Below, in pieces: positions 23,131 through 36,700 of a stretch of DNA of 64,000 nt. This DNA comes from Talaromyces rugulosus. Lineage: Eukaryota > Ascomycota > Eurotiomycetes > Eurotiales > Trichocomaceae. The notes under the pieces are model-generated. The model did not search any database, was not told the DNA's origin, and saw nothing but the letters and a program-made list of their open reading frames with translations. Position 1 is the first letter of the stretch, and the number at the start of each line of letters is the position of its first letter. The position numbers were made by a program, and so were the translations under genes. Location of the stretch: the NCBI RefSeq assembly GCF_013368755.1, contig NC_049563.1, positions 806,001 through 870,000 on the forward strand, read 5' to 3'.

Positions 23131-26100
23131 ATGACTGTCGGTAGTCCAAACATGAACGATTCATGGCAAATCGCATTCAATAGATTAACCCCAGACCTGA
23201 AAGCAAGCCTCGACATCGCTGTGAACTTGGTTGAAAGACTCTACGTATTAACCGCAGTTCTCAACGAAGCCGAAGAAAAGAAAAAGCTTTGCCTCCAAAA
23301 ACGCTTGAAAATACGCCTCCACGGGCAGACGATTATTCTCAGGGATGTTTTTGACAAAATAATTGCTTGGGTGAATGAGGTCAAGTCTATTGATGATATC
23401 GCAGTGCAGTTAAACTCCACCGCAGCATCGCTGCCCTGGGCAGGAGTGCGTTTCTTGTTGCAGGTAAAAAATATAAAAAATAAAAAATCCAGTGTGCCAC
23501 TGGTGGGAATTTGACGAATATAGTTGCTGACTAACTTTCCATAGTTTGCCGTGGCTGAGCAGCACTACTTTGAGTCCACAATTCATGGACTAGAATTGGT
23601 ATCTCTGATTATCTCTCACTATGCTGCTTTTGAGGCTCTCCACATGCGGAAAGCATCGCTCATCAACGATACGCTGCAGAGCAAGTTGACCGACCTATAT
23701 ACTAAGATTCTCGTCTTCCTGGCAAATGGAGTCAAATATTTCAATCAATCCGCGGCAGGTGAGTCCGAACCAAGGGGCGTTTTTTTTTTTTTGAAACAGC
23801 AGGGTTCCTGCTAACAATTCTAGCGCGTATGTCTAAGGGTGTGTTTCAGTCCAAACAGAGCGATGAATTAGGGCAGATCGCCGAGCTTGGTGGAGAAGTT
23901 GGGGAGTTGGCTCGCATGTATGAAGCTCGGGTACAACACGAGATTCATACCGGAGTTGAAGAAACTCGACAGATCTTGGATACCCTGCAGCGTCCAGTGA
24001 ATCGCCTGGTAGATGAATCGGCGATATATGCCAAGACGTTGCAAGAGCAACAATTTCATGACTTTCTCAAATGGCTGTCGCCTGCTCCGTTTACTCTACA
24101 TCATGCCAGGCATTCGAGTGAACGGCTTCCAGACTCTGCCAAGTGGCTGTTTAACCACCCTCAGTATGTATCTTGGAAATGCTCCAGCTCGTCCTCGTTG
24201 CTGCTCTTACACGGAGTTCCTGGGAGCGGGAAGACGAGTCTAGCCTCGGCAGTGGTCGATGCATTCCTCGAAGAAAAGGATAAGAACCCTCTTGCTGCAC
24301 CTATTGCGTACTTTTACTGCGGAGATAGCAAAGTTGGGCGAGGTCGGGCGGATCCAGACGAAGTGATGCGTAGTCTAACTCGACAGTTGGCCGTCATCGA
24401 CAAAACGAAGCATGAAATCCACGAGCAGATATCACTCGAATACGAGCGGAGAGAGGCAGAAGCTAAGCTAGATGGGTTTGAAAAAGTGCCGCGCCTGCGG
24501 AGTCTTGAATGTGTTGGATTGGTCCTCAATGCCCTTGATTCCAACCCGGCGACTATCGTGGTAGATGGAGTGGACGAAGTAGATCAGCAGGAACGGCATT
24601 CGCTGCTTAAGTCTTTGATTCGTGTCAGAGATGAGTCTTCAAGTGTCATCAAAATCTTCATCTCGAGCCGGACCGACAGCAATATCTTTGCACATTTGCC
24701 AGACGCAATATCGCTTCGTGTTCAAGACATCGACACGCAGCATGATATGGAACTGTTCGTGCGACATCGCGTGTCTACCGCAATTGAAAACCGACATCTT
24801 CTCAGTGGAAATGTACCCCAAAGTCTCCAGGATGAATTGGTGCGATTCTTGTTGGATCGAGCTGGTGAAATGTAAGAAAAGAATTTGTTTTACACTTGAA
24901 ATCCGAGAGTTTTGCTGACGCTACTAGGTTCCTCTGGGTTGTTCTACAGCTGGAAATATTATGCAAACTCAAGTCGAGGAGCAGCGTCTTGGAAGCAATG
25001 CAAGAACGTTCAAGAGTTACAGATGTAACTTTGGATCATCTTTACTGCGAGTTGATTGACCGGAGATCTGGAACCGACTCGTTTGCGTATGATGTTTCCA
25101 TGAGAGCATTCTCCTGGATAATGTGTATGCATGAACCATTGTCTTCCACAGCATTTTTGGCTGCTGTGTCCACATCTGCACTGGAAGATCGACTGGACTT
25201 GACGCTACAGGAGCTTTTATCCATGTGTTCGAACCTAATTACCTTGGATTCCAAGGTAGATACTATCCGCTTTAGGCACTCATCCTTCAAGGAGTTCCTA
25301 GAAGCCAGACCAGAATTTGACATGGCCCGTGCTCACAGTGTGGCTGCGGTGAGCTGTCTAGATAGTTGTATTCAGGAGATAACAACTGATCTCGAGAATG
25401 AACTTCGCCCGGATAAAGAATTCAAGCTCTATGCCACATTGTACTGGCCCACTCATTGCAGTGAAGCCGCAGTGGATGAAGATCAAGGCAGCCATTTATC
25501 AATGAAATTGAATGAGTTCGTTTTCAGCGAAGGCGAGACGAGCTTGCCGTTTATTGCCTGGCTAAACACTGCACAGAGAGCGTCTAACCTGATGGCTAAT
25601 GACCATGTGTTGAAAAAGCAACTAAATGCCGTTTTGAGCCCAACAATGACACCACTTTTCACTGCTTGTGTATACGGTCTCATCAGTTTGCTCAAGGTCG
25701 CCGTGAATAAGCTGGACTTTGTAGTAGATGTGAAGAACTCCATTGGTTATACTGGACTGTATCTTGCCGCAGCGTTTGGACGACCGAAAATTGTCGATGG
25801 TCTTCTTAAGTCGGGCGCGGATGTAAAGTCCCAGCTTGGAATGCATGGAAACGCGCTTAATGCAGCTGCGTTTAATGGTCATACCACGGTTGTCCAGGTT
25901 TTACTGCATCATGGGGTTGGCACACAATCACCGAGTATCATTGAGCCGGCACTCAATTTGTCATTTCTGGCAGAACGTGAAGATATTGCTATGATGTTGT
26001 TCCAGAACGGCATAAGGATTTCTTGTCAAGAAGACTATGACAAATTCCACGAGGCTGCTTCTCAAGCTGGCTTTTATAGTCTCTTGCAACACCTGACAAA

Positions 26101-29100
26101 AACTTTTCCTTCTTTTGGCAAGGATAAATTGCCCTCTTCCAAGGCCATAAATGTCTCAATTAGGAAGGGTCAACTATCTTTTCTTAAGACACACATCAAG
26201 AAAGGGCTGTTAGTAGATCATGCTGTAGCAACTGCCGCACTTTTTGGTCAGACAGATATTGCTTTGTTCTTCTTGCAGGAGGGGTTTGACATCGAGGAAG
26301 AGGGTCCATTCGGCTCTCCTCTTCGAACAGCATGTCTAATGGGTCACCAATTAATGAGTCGAATACTGCTTGAGCAAGGAGCAAATGTCAATGCGTCTGG
26401 GAAGTTTGGTGATGCACTTCAGGCTGCTGCAATGAAGGGGCATTTGTCCATAACCGTTCTCCTGATACAACATAATACAGACGTCAATAGCACAGGTGGT
26501 TACTATGGTACCGCTCTCCAAGCCGCCGCATATTGTGGTCACTGTGCTGTAACCAAGACATTGATTGAGGCTGGCTCTTGGGATAGACGGGCTTTTCATG
26601 CAGCTGCTAAGGCAGGCCAGGAGGCCATCATCGATATTTTCCTTGAGATGGGGTACCGTTTTGAACAAAATGCTTGGGTAGCTACGGAGGGCTACCCAAT
26701 AAAATCGTACAAAAATCTGTTACTCGAAGCCTTGGGAGACCAATCTGTTTCCCGTGGAACTCGGAAAGTGAGCTCCAGTACTGATTCCAGGTTATCACAG
26801 GATTTTCCTTTATCTGATTTTCAGGATATCCTCAAGGGCGCACGAGGAGTAATCGTCTCAGAGACCCACCATTCACCTCCGTGTAATCTTCAGAAAGATT
26901 ATCCGTGGCTCGATTCTGAAGAATCAGAAGCTTCTGCGTTAGAGCTCGTAGCGGCAAGAGGCGAAGAAAGAATTGTCCGCAAGATCCTCGAAAGTAAGAG
27001 ATGTTTAAATGTTAATATTGATGAAGTTGGTCGAGCTCTTTGGGTCGCATCTAAAAACGGCCACACAACAGTTGTCAAACTCATCATGTCATCTGGTGTA
27101 GACATGTTATCATACATCCCAGGCAGCTTAGAGCACGCAGCGTGGAATGGGCATATCACCATTCTTGAAACCATACTCAAATGCGAAGAAACATGGGACC
27201 CAGTTGGCAGTTCTTTCTTCGAGTCGTACTGGACCGAGAAACGATCCCACAACACCATTGGCTTTCATCAGCTTTTTAGGACTTTTTATGTGAGCTCCTG
27301 CAATTGTTTGCTTTTCGTGGAAGGTGTTCTTGCTGACGAAATTTAGACTCCCGGTTCCTTTTCTAATCCACATGCCCTTCATATCATTATTTTTGGATGC
27401 GGTGGAAATCAGCCGGCCAGTGTCGCGAAAGGTTTACAGCTGGCAGATGATAATGATAGACAGAAGTTGCAGGGTATCGTGCTGCGGGCAGCAGCCATGT
27501 CAAACGCCACAAACGTTATCGGATATATATCTTCTATTCAGCTGACTTTTGACCCCGTTGATCTTCCTCTAGCATTTCAAGCAGCTGCTGAAAATGGCGC
27601 CACGTCCGCCCTGGCATGCCTTGTCGAGAAAGATCAGGAAGAATACCTACGTATTGAGCATTATCGTAGCGCTTTCACGTCAGCAGTGACACATGGCCAC
27701 GCCGAGGTCGTACGATATATGGTCGACCGAGCAACTTTGTTTTTGAGTTCTGAGAATGTCAGGCAATCAAAGTACATTGAACGTTTGAGTCTGTTGATGG
27801 TAGATGGTTCCATATCCTACAGCATGGTTCTGCGCCAGGCTTTCGAGCACGCATGTGCGGCTGGCTACAGCGAAATAGCCGAGCTTTTCATACTCGGTGG
27901 TGCAAATTTAAATACAAGTATGGACGACGGTACTTACTATTCAACACTTCCCAAATACGAGCTTCAGATCGGTCTGTGGAAAACACCTCTACAGCTATGT
28001 CTACACAAATCCCAGCCTAGGACGAAAGATGAAGTTACGGGACAGGAAGAAATAATCAAGATTCTCTTGGAAAACAATGCCAATGTCAACCTAACTGCCG
28101 GCTATCAAGCAACAGCATTGCATAGCGCTGCGTTGAAATGCACAGAAGGGACAGTCCGATTGATGTTAGACCATGGTGCGAATATCCATGCCTGGGCTTC
28201 CAAGGACGGTACACCGCTTCAATGGGCTGCGGGGAGAGAAGCTGGGTCGCTGCCGATAGTTCGCCTGCTTCTTGAAGCCGGAGCAGAGATTCCTATGGAT
28301 GGTAACCCCGAGGGATCATCAAGCCCGGTATTGAGAGCAGCACTGTCCTTCTTCGGTTTGGATTCTTCAGATGAACAAGAAATTTTCTCTAATAAACTTA
28401 ATGATGGCCGTTTCAGCGAATCCGAGTCACTGCAGGAAGTATTGTCAAGTGGGCCGGGAGGTGTGATAAAGCTCCTGTTTCAGTATAAGCCCGAGCTGCA
28501 AGCGCAGGATGAACGCATCGGCCATGTTCTGCAAATGGCTGCCGCTGCAGGGGATGGAGAATTCATTCAGCTCTTGATCGACAGAAATATCGACGTTAAC
28601 CTATCTGGACACTACTTTGGGAACGCGCTTCAAGCAGCTTCCAGGTTTGGGCACGTTGACTGTGTCCAGTTGCTCCTTGAAGCTGGTGCCGATATAAACA
28701 TGCTCAGAGGATCCCACGGGACGCCTCTTCAAGCTGCTGTCAAAGGTGCACACCTCGAAGTCGTCCGAATCCTAATCAATAGTGGCGCCGATCCTAACCG
28801 ACGCCTCAGTCTGGTGCCATCGCAGTGCGGATATGAGGAGAAGATCGCGATAACCTCTGCCATAGAGCTAGCTGTAGAATCCGAAAGCGTGGAGATCGCA
28901 GAACTGTTGATCAATGCCGGAGCACGAATAGATCCTGGGTCGCCAGTGCTGCACATTGCAGCAAAAGCTAGAGGTCTCAGCATGTTGAGACTCCTCATAC
29001 ATGCTGGGGCTGAAGTGAACAGTTGCGTCTCCGGCCACGACCCTGTTTTAATAACAGCTTGCGGCCATGGTGATGTTCAGATGGTGGAACTGCTCCTGGA

Positions 29101-30505
29101 GAGTGGCGCGGATATCAATATAAGCCGAGCCATGAGCCAACCTTCCAGCGACGAAGCGCGGCCTAAGTTCTGGCTGAAAAAGTTCCTACAAATGCCGAGG
29201 GAGAACAAAGGCGAAAACTTCGATACTCCCCTCACCCGCACCGATCATGTGAGAGCTATAGAGCAGTCTCTATGGAAAGGCGCGGCGGTGCACAACCCTC
29301 CCCGCACACGTCATATCCTAGTCGAAGCATGCCACGGCCAAAGGCCCAAACAAACAATCGAGCTCTTACTTGCGAAGCTACTGGGCTCTTCAGCACTGAC
29401 TGCTGCGTTTGAGGAAGCGTTATCAGCAGCCCGGCAGAACCATGATGAAGAGTCTTTCATGTTGCTCTTGGCCAACCTTCCAAAAACCGTTTTCACGCTC
29501 TATGAGGCATGCATGTTGGGCTCCAAGGATGCAGTAGAGGCGATCCTGGCGTCTGGAGTCGATGTCAATAGTGACTTTGACAATGGGGGACGTGCGCTAC
29601 ATATTGCAGCACACTACCAAAGATCAGCACTTATTCCTTTTCTCATTCAGAAAGGTGCCGATGTTTGCCACGTGAGTTCTGGATTTGGAGGAGCAGTGTC
29701 TGCGGCATTGAACGGATTTTTAGCTTTAAAGGATCAAAGGTTCGATGGGATTATCTCACGCCAGCCTACTCCTTCTCGGCGTGGTCCGCGCAACCGCCTT
29801 CGAAAGATCGCATCTCAGGAGGTTGATACCGAGAGTTATAATGTTGTCTCTTGCGAGGAAACAGTGGGCCTTTTGTTAAGATCTGGAGCTGTCGCCAACC
29901 TGGGACCAGGAGCTCTTGGGCCGCTCTTGCATCTTGCTGCAAGGATTGGAAGCTTATCACTAGTACAGCTTTTTTTGCAAAAGGGCCTGGATATAAATAC
30001 GACGGAGGGGCCCTTTGGATCAGCGTTGCTGGCAGCCATTCTTGGCAACCATGAGCAAGTCATTAAATTTCTGATTGCACAAGGTATCGACGTCAATATT
30101 GTCTCACCAACGTCGGGAACTGCGCTTTATTATGCCTGTCGGGGCCGGGACAGATGGCTGATGAAGACGCTTTTAGAGCATGGGGCTGATATAAACGCAC
30201 GTGGTGGGGGCACACAAGAAAGTCCGTTGACGGCTTTTCTCTCCTTCAAGAGAGGCTGTCCGGAGGACTTATATGGCATCGAAATACTACTAAAGTATGG
30301 CGATTCACTTCAGATTACCACGGAAGACCTTCTATCGGCAGTGGCGACCTATAACGACAATCGCAGGAGTGGTAGGTATGTAATAGAGCGCTTGCTTGAC
30401 CATGACAAAAATATGCCAGTAGCAGAGGAGGTAATTGCTGCTGCGCGCAAATCTTACCGTGAAGAACTTGTTACCATGTTTCTGGAGCGTGGAAAGAAAG
30501 CTTAA
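23131..30505 (+). CDS. NLR-like protein: NACHT_N, NACHT ATPase, long ankyrin array
   Basis: STAND-class receptor of 2371 aa, the type used by fungi in heterokaryon incompatibility and probably in defence. Five exons (23131-23463, 23545-23758, 23824-24871, 24928-27289, 27347-30505) agree in phase. Residues 1-250 match the N-terminal helical domain of NWD/NACHT proteins (LPWAGVRFLLQ, GLELVSLIISHYAAFEAL). The NACHT part has a P-loop GVPGSGKTS near 312, Walker B IVVDGVDEVD near 426, sensor ISSR and the winged-helix end FRHSSFKEFLE near 645. From about 760 to 2360 there are some 25 or more ankyrin repeats (such as TPLQAAVKGAHLEVVRILINSGADPN, cut here to its general form). ATPase motifs are intact. 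No short effector domain is seen beyond the N-terminal domain, so signalling may use a partner. Confidence 0.88.
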
Positions 30506-30903
30506 GTTTCTACTCTTGAAGCAGAAGGTAGAGAAATCTCAAGCTGCCCTTGTTCTAGATATTATCATACATCAACAAAACGCAGCAGAAAACAGGACTC
30601 ATGGACCAACATAGGTCAAAGTCGGTTTGATAAAAGCTTCAGCAACTTTGGTTCCAAAATTTATATAGCCGTATAAATCGGTATTACTAATTGAATAAAA
30701 TATGAAATATATTCATTCATCATGAAGATATATGTATGTTTCTAGATGTTTTCCCCAGCCGCTATTGGCCGTCCACTCGAGAGTGGATCCTGTAGCTCTT
30801 ATCGATAAGGCAGAAAAATCGAGACTTTCCCCCGCAGACCTCAACAGTTCAACAAAGACCGTCGCCATTCACACGCTTGTTCATTGATTTTACTTTGCAC
30901 AGA
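30506..30903. other. Gap with promoter of the Rpc5 gene
   Basis: About 400 bp, AT-rich, between the NLR-like stop and the next start. No gene or repeat recognised. Confidence 0.4.
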
Positions 30904-31982
30904 ATGGACGCGAACGACCCCATCGTTGCGTCTTACGACGTCTTTCTCACCGACTCCCAGATCGCACGATATGTCTTCCAATTCCCCGACCGCGACCGCG
31001 ACCCCGAGATTGGCGGACCGTACAATGAGAGCGCCGGACAGAAGCCTGCAGTTCTCCGGATGAAGCCCAAGACGGGGCTCGTCGAAATCGACGTGCCAAT
31101 CAATACGTCGCCGGGCCACTATGACACGGCCAAAGGTATTAAATACGGGGAAGCGCTGAAGGAGAGTCGAGTCTTGAAAGGCGGCGGCGCGTTCGGTCTC
31201 GCTGGCGGCTTCAATCCGAATGCGCCTAGCAGAGTCAAGATGGAAGGTGGCAGTGTGGAAAAGACGGAAGATACCAAGAGTTCGAAAGTGCAGACTATAT
31301 TACGCACGCAGACGCTTGCGGGGAGGATAAAGGATGCTCATGAGGGTGATCCCATGTATATGCTGGGGGCTTTCCGAGGGAGTATGTGCAGAAATTCCCT
31401 GTCCTTTTCTGTCTTTTTTGAAGTGACAGCCAATGACTAACACGAACAGAGAACCTATTCATTTCACCAGTCTCCGCAGTAGTCCAATTACGCCCTCAGC
31501 TACACCACATTGACGCCTTTGATGAAACCTCGAAAAGTCGAGTACTACGCGGGAAAAAGGACGGTGACGACGATGGTGCCCGAGAGGCAGAGGCCCGGCC
31601 TGTTGATGTCAAAATCAAGTCATCTGAGGCTGGCGAGGGCTCTGTGCCACTGAACGTCAAACTGTTGAGGGAGATACAGGACGAACGATGGGAAAACTAT
31701 GAATGGGTAGATGCCGAGGTGAGTTTTTTTGTCTTCTCTTTTTGTCCAACCCCTTGTCTTTCGAGGTTATCTAACAGCCATCTACAGACAGAAGACTCGT
31801 GGGCTACATACGAAACATACATGATCCACAACAATCCTGAAGAGCTTCCCGGGTTGGAAGCTGCTATTGACGAGGAGAGCTACCTCGACGCGATGAGCGC
31901 ACCCCGTATCGACCCTGCTCATCCGGAGATGACTGGATGGGCGATGAAGCAAAATCGGAAGAAGCACAGAGAGAGTCGATGA
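30904..31982 (+). CDS. rpc37: DNA-directed RNA polymerase III subunit Rpc5/Rpc37
   Basis: Subunit of the TFIIF-like Rpc37-Rpc53 subcomplex of RNA polymerase III, acting in initiation, termination and reinitiation in the nucleus. Three exons (30904-31381, 31450-31718, 31788-31982) encode 313 aa, in the normal size range. The family start (DPIVASYDVFLTD, then YVFQFPDRDRDP) is followed by LRMKPKTGLVEIDVPINTS, a Gly-rich loop, QTLAGRI and, after intron 1, NLFISPVSAVVQLRPQLHHID, the conserved dimerisation core. The C-terminal part (ERWENYEWVDAE, MTGWAMKQNRKKHRE) is acidic then basic. Intron phases agree. Confidence 0.88.
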
Positions 31983-32343
31983 TTGACTATGCGCCAGTCA
32001 GTTTACATCTTGCATCTTACGTCTTGCTATTCATCCTTTCTAGAATCATGATTTGTCCAGCTTTTGAGCTTTTTTTTTTTTCGATCCAACATGCATAGAA
32101 TTTTATGGAGCGGAATTGTAACAGTTTTTATTATGGAAATAACTAGGAGTATATCTCAAAAAAAAAAATGAACATTCCTCAGATACAACTGTTTTAATAT
32201 TGCCATTTGAAGCTGATCGCATTGTATATCTTACAAATCAAGCTACTCCACACGTTACCGATAAGCTTCCCACTTGCATGTCCAACTTCTCACCCCACTT
32301 GCGCTCGCCAGCAGAACAAACACCATGTAACACGCTCACAAGC
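31983..32343. other. Gap between rpc37 and the PPC decarboxylase gene
   Basis: 360 bp with poly-T and poly-A runs (32070-32082, 32157-32168) typical of 3'-UTR and promoter sequence. An in-frame ATG at 32278 could extend the next protein by 22 residues. Confidence 0.4.
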
Positions 32344-33193
32344 ATGGCGACAACACAGTCCCCGGCCGCATTGGTGGCCGCCTCGCTCCAGGACGGAAAA
32401 GTGCATCTGCTCCTGGCCGCCAGCGGTAAGCAGCGCCTCTAACCCTACTAAAGGATATCGACTATCGAAGTACTAAGACAGACATCATTACTGCAGGCTC
32501 CGTCGCAACGATCAAATTACCACTTATCATATCCTCGTTCGCCGAGTATTCCAACCTCTCTATTCGAGTCATTTTTACCAACAGCGCAACCCACTTTCTC
32601 GCCGGTCAATCCGCTGAGCAACCCACCATCGCCGCCGTCGCTCAACTGCCCAACGTCGATGGCGTCTACGTAGACCAGGACGAGTACTCGGAGCCGTGGA
32701 CAAGGGGTGCACCCATTCTACATATTGAATTACGACGATGTATGACACAAACACCTACATAAACCTTTTCGCGCCGAGAGGAGACAGGGAGAGGGAAAGC
32801 TAATACGGTCTTCTAGGGAGTCACCTACTTGTGATTTGCCCCATGTCGGCGAACCTGCTGGCCAGGATAACCCACGGCCTGTGCGACGACCTTCTCACAA
32901 GTACCATACGCGCATGGGATACTGACGGCGCTCTGGACGGGCTGGTACACGGACGGAAAAAGAGGATCATTGTTGCGCCAGCCATGAACACCGCTATGTG
33001 GACGCATCCGCTCACGGCACAGCAAATCCGAGTCCTAGAGGAAGAATGGGGTGTCCAGTCAGACGGTTCTGGCTGGTACGAAGTGCTGAGGCCGCAAGAA
33101 AAGACTTTGGCGTGTGGCGATACCGGTGTTGGCGCGATGATCGCGTGGCAGGAGATTGTCAAGGTGATCAAGACCCGGCTTGCCTTAGAGTAG
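32344..33193 (+). CDS. Phosphopantothenoylcysteine decarboxylase (Hal3/Cab3 family)
   Basis: FMN-dependent decarboxylase making 4'-phosphopantetheine in coenzyme A synthesis, 233 aa from three exons (32344-32425, 32497-32739, 32817-33193). Seen: the flavoprotein start VHLLLAASGSVATIKLPLI with the FMN-binding G-S/T turn; IRVIFTNSATHFL; ILHIELRRW ending in the position of the active-site strand; LLVICPMSANLLARI; the substrate-clamp motif APAMNTAMW; and LACGDTGVGAM with the catalytic Cys. The histidine expected between strands 2 and 3 is the H of LHIELRRW. The ATG at 32344 gives the usual short N-terminus; the ATG at 32278 is an alternative. It is a stand-alone enzyme without the acidic tail of yeast Hal3/Sis2. 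Confidence 0.88.
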
Positions 33194-33771
33194 TACCAGC
33201 AGATGATATAAATCACCGAGACAATCCGTGAAGAAGCCCGGGTTCCAGTTGTTACTATATCACCAAGAATTCAATCGTAGAGAGAGAAAGAGAACGAGAG
33301 AAATACACGCGACCCTCGGTTCCTTGGCGCAACGGGTCATCACGTGATCCTGGCCCAATCAGGGAAGGAGCGAAGATGGGCCGGTCCGCGTCCTCCCTTT
33401 TTTCTTGCCTCTCGAGATTGCTTATCGATTCTTCTCGGTTTTTTCTTTCTTTCTCAATTTCTCCATCGCCAGGGTTTCCCTTTCCCTTCTCCGCCGTCAA
33501 TTCTTCGCTGTCGACTTTTATCACACAGGGACCAGGCTTCTGAGACCTGTGTTTTTTTTCCTCCTTCTTTTTATCTTGCTTGTTGGCAAACAATCGCGCA
33601 ATAGAAAAAATCGACTGTCGTTCTTTACTCCTTGTTCCATCAGCCTCTCGGTTTTACTTCATCTCAGCGCCTATATTTTTATTAATCCTATATCACCTCG
33701 CGCCAATGCTAGCGATTTAATACTCGATTTCAGCCTTTCAATAATCATTATTCTTTGCCAACCGGTCCACC
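33194..33771 (+). promoter_or_regulatory. Promoter and leader of rpo41
   Basis: 578 bp. A 10-bp palindrome ATCACGTGAT at 33339-33348 contains an E-box (CACGTG, Cbf1/bHLH type) and is followed at once by a CCAAT box (GGCCCAATCAG at 33352-33362). A long pyrimidine-rich stretch (about 33395-33700) precedes the start, as is common in fungal leaders. Confidence 0.5.
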
Positions 33772-36700
33772 ATGTTGCCGCGCGCAGCTCGTCGCCGAAA
33801 TGTTTTCCATCAACTTCGCCAGTCCACGGAGCAGCTGGCTCTTCCATGGCTCTGTCCGGCCACGCTTCGCTACCATGCGCAATTAAATCGCCCCGAGACC
33901 ATTTCGAATACATCTGCCGCTGCGCATTCAGAACATCGTCGTCGGTCATCTGTCTTTCAGCCGGCGCGACATCTGGCAACGGCTGCCGATGCCCCACCCC
34001 TTTCTCAGACCGGTGGTTATGTTCCATTTGAAAACTTCACATATGGTACCGCGGCGCAGGCCCCTAGTTTTGAGAGAACGGAGTCTCCCGAATTTGCGCA
34101 GTCTTTATATGATGAGCCCGCTATCATGATACAAGAGGGCCAAATGATCACATCGCCCATGTTCAGGAGACTCAAGGGCGTTGGTGGCACAGTCGAGGAT
34201 TTAACTGCAAGGTTCAGTGCCTCTATAAGCTGCGGGGACTTGGATATGGCCGCTTTATCCCTCGATCGCATGTCCAAGTTTCCGAACATCGACCCGGATT
34301 TTTTTCTGGACTTGCATAATAACTACCTGGAGTCCGTCGTCGATCAAATGATTAACACCAGACGGAGTGACGAGGCTTTGAGTAAAGCTCTGGCCATGCA
34401 AACATGGTTTGAAGTCAAGTTACCACGAGGAAGAACTCTACAGCCCGATGCTAGAACAATGGCTATCATGTTGCGTATGGCTCTTCGAATGCTTCATGGT
34501 TCCAGGCGCGACCGTACAGTGAGGAGATATTGGAATATGGTCGTCGAGAAAGAGTTTGAAACCGAGGTTATGGCGATGTCAGACCTTTTGAACGACCGGG
34601 ACTGGGGCGAGATCTCACAGGTAAGTTGTTTTGCGCCTCGGTTTCGTCACTACCGCATATTCTAACTTTGCTTTCTTACTTTAGCTATGCCCTAATCAAA
34701 TACCAAACGACTTTGTCCAATCTGATTCCAAGTCTGGTTCTGCCGACGATTTACGCCAAACGGACCAAAAAGGATTGGGACTGTCTTCGCTACAAAGGAC
34801 CCTTGCGGGAATATCTAACGACGCAGAAAGCATAGACTCGGATGCAGCCAAGCAACGTCGCCTTGAACGCCAGGTTTTGCTAGAGAAAAGAGCCATTGAG
34901 ACAGCCCAGCAGCGTTGGTACAAGGAAATGGATTCGCTAAAGGCTAAAGGAGTTGGCGATGCCAGTAACAACAAGACTATCAGCCTCATAATGGAAAAAT
35001 GGCACAGAGATCTCGTTGATAGCATCAAACAAGAGCTTGTTCTTGTTGACCAGGAAATGAAGAGGAACAAATCCAGAGCCAGTGATAAATTCAGCAAGGA
35101 GCGACGAGATTACGGCGTGTTTTTACGTTGCATGCAACCGGAAACGTTGGCGGCGATCACAGTCATGCATGTTATTCAAATATTTACTCGATCTGGTATC
35201 CAGAAAGGTGTCAAAGTGCCTATCATGGTGACTGGCATTGGAAAAGAAATCCAGCATGAACTCATTGCTCAAAAGGTGCTCGCCCAAAATCCAGAAGACC
35301 ACAAGCGTCGCGATGCGATCAAGAAGATATTCGAAAATCGTCACGGAAGAAATGGAAGCATGCGGTTTAAGAAATTGATGAAGGAGAATGAGACGCTGAT
35401 GGACGCGGATACCTTTTGGCCCGTGAACGTTTCTGCCAAGGTTGGTAGCGTCTTAATGAGGTTATTCTTCGATGTCGCAAAGGTTGCAGTCCCACAAGTG
35501 GACCCGAAAACAAAGGAACAGTTCATGTTCATGGAAGCAGCTTTCCAGCACTCATACGAAATAGATCGAGGCAGGAAATTCGGTGTGCTGCACACCCACC
35601 CGGAGGTATCTCGAAAACTTGTACGTGATAGACCATCGGTTCTGCAAGTTCGTCATATGCCTATGCTGTCAGAGCCCAAGGCCTGGACCGGGTATCAAGA
35701 CGGTGGGTTCCTGGGTCATCCTAGTCAGATAATGCGCTGTGCCCCGACCGATGGGCTTCAAAAAGCCTACATCAAAAAGGCCTTGGAGGATAACGGCCTT
35801 CCTGAGATCCGTGCCAGTTTAGACATCTTGGGAAAGACAGCGTGGACAATCAACGGTGCCGTGTTTGCCGTCATGAAAGAAGCCTGGAATACTGGGGAGG
35901 AATTTCCGAACATTCCTCCCCTAGACCCCAATCTGCCCAAGCCTAGGCCGGCTAAAGATGATTCTCCGGCGGAGCAGGCATATTACAACAAACAACTTCG
36001 AGATCTTGAAAACACTGTGTCTGCTCTCCATTCACAAAGGTGCTTCATGAACTTTCAAATGGAAATTGCGCAGGCCTATTTAAACGAGACCTTCTTCCTG
36101 CCTCACAATATGGACTTCCGGGGCCGGGCTTATCCTATTCCGGCTTACCTCAATCAAATGGGGGCAGATAATGCCCGTGGTTTGTTGCTTTTTAAGAAGG
36201 CGAGGCCATTGGGCAAGTCTGGCTTAAGTTGGCTCAAAGTCCACACTGCCAATGTATTTGGTTTCGACAAGGCTTCTTTCCAGGAGAGAGAAGAGTTTAC
36301 CGAGAAACATCTGGACGATGTGCTTGACTCGGCCAATAATGGCCTACACGGTAGAAGATGGTTCTTCCAAGCCGAAGATCCGTGGCAATGTCTTGCTGCT
36401 TGCTTAGAACTGCGTAACGCGCTTCGGCTGGAGGATCCGACTCAATACATGTCACAACTACCCATTCACCAGGATGGTTCATGCAACGGCCTCCAACATT
36501 ATGCGGCTTTAGGAGGAGACTTGCAAGGTGCCCAGCATGTCAATCTCGAGCCGGGTGAACGACCAAAGGATATTTATACTGGTGTTTGTGATCTTGTTAT
36601 CGCACAGTTGGCCGAAGATGCAGCCAAGGGGAATGAACTCGCACAGTCTCTTCAGGGTAAGATGAAGCGAAAGATCGTTAAACAGACCGTCATGACAAAT

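Noticed and set aside
33671..34027. 118-codon minus-strand frame over the start of rpo41
   Set aside because: It is the opposite strand of the rpo41 leader and presequence region, with no family match.
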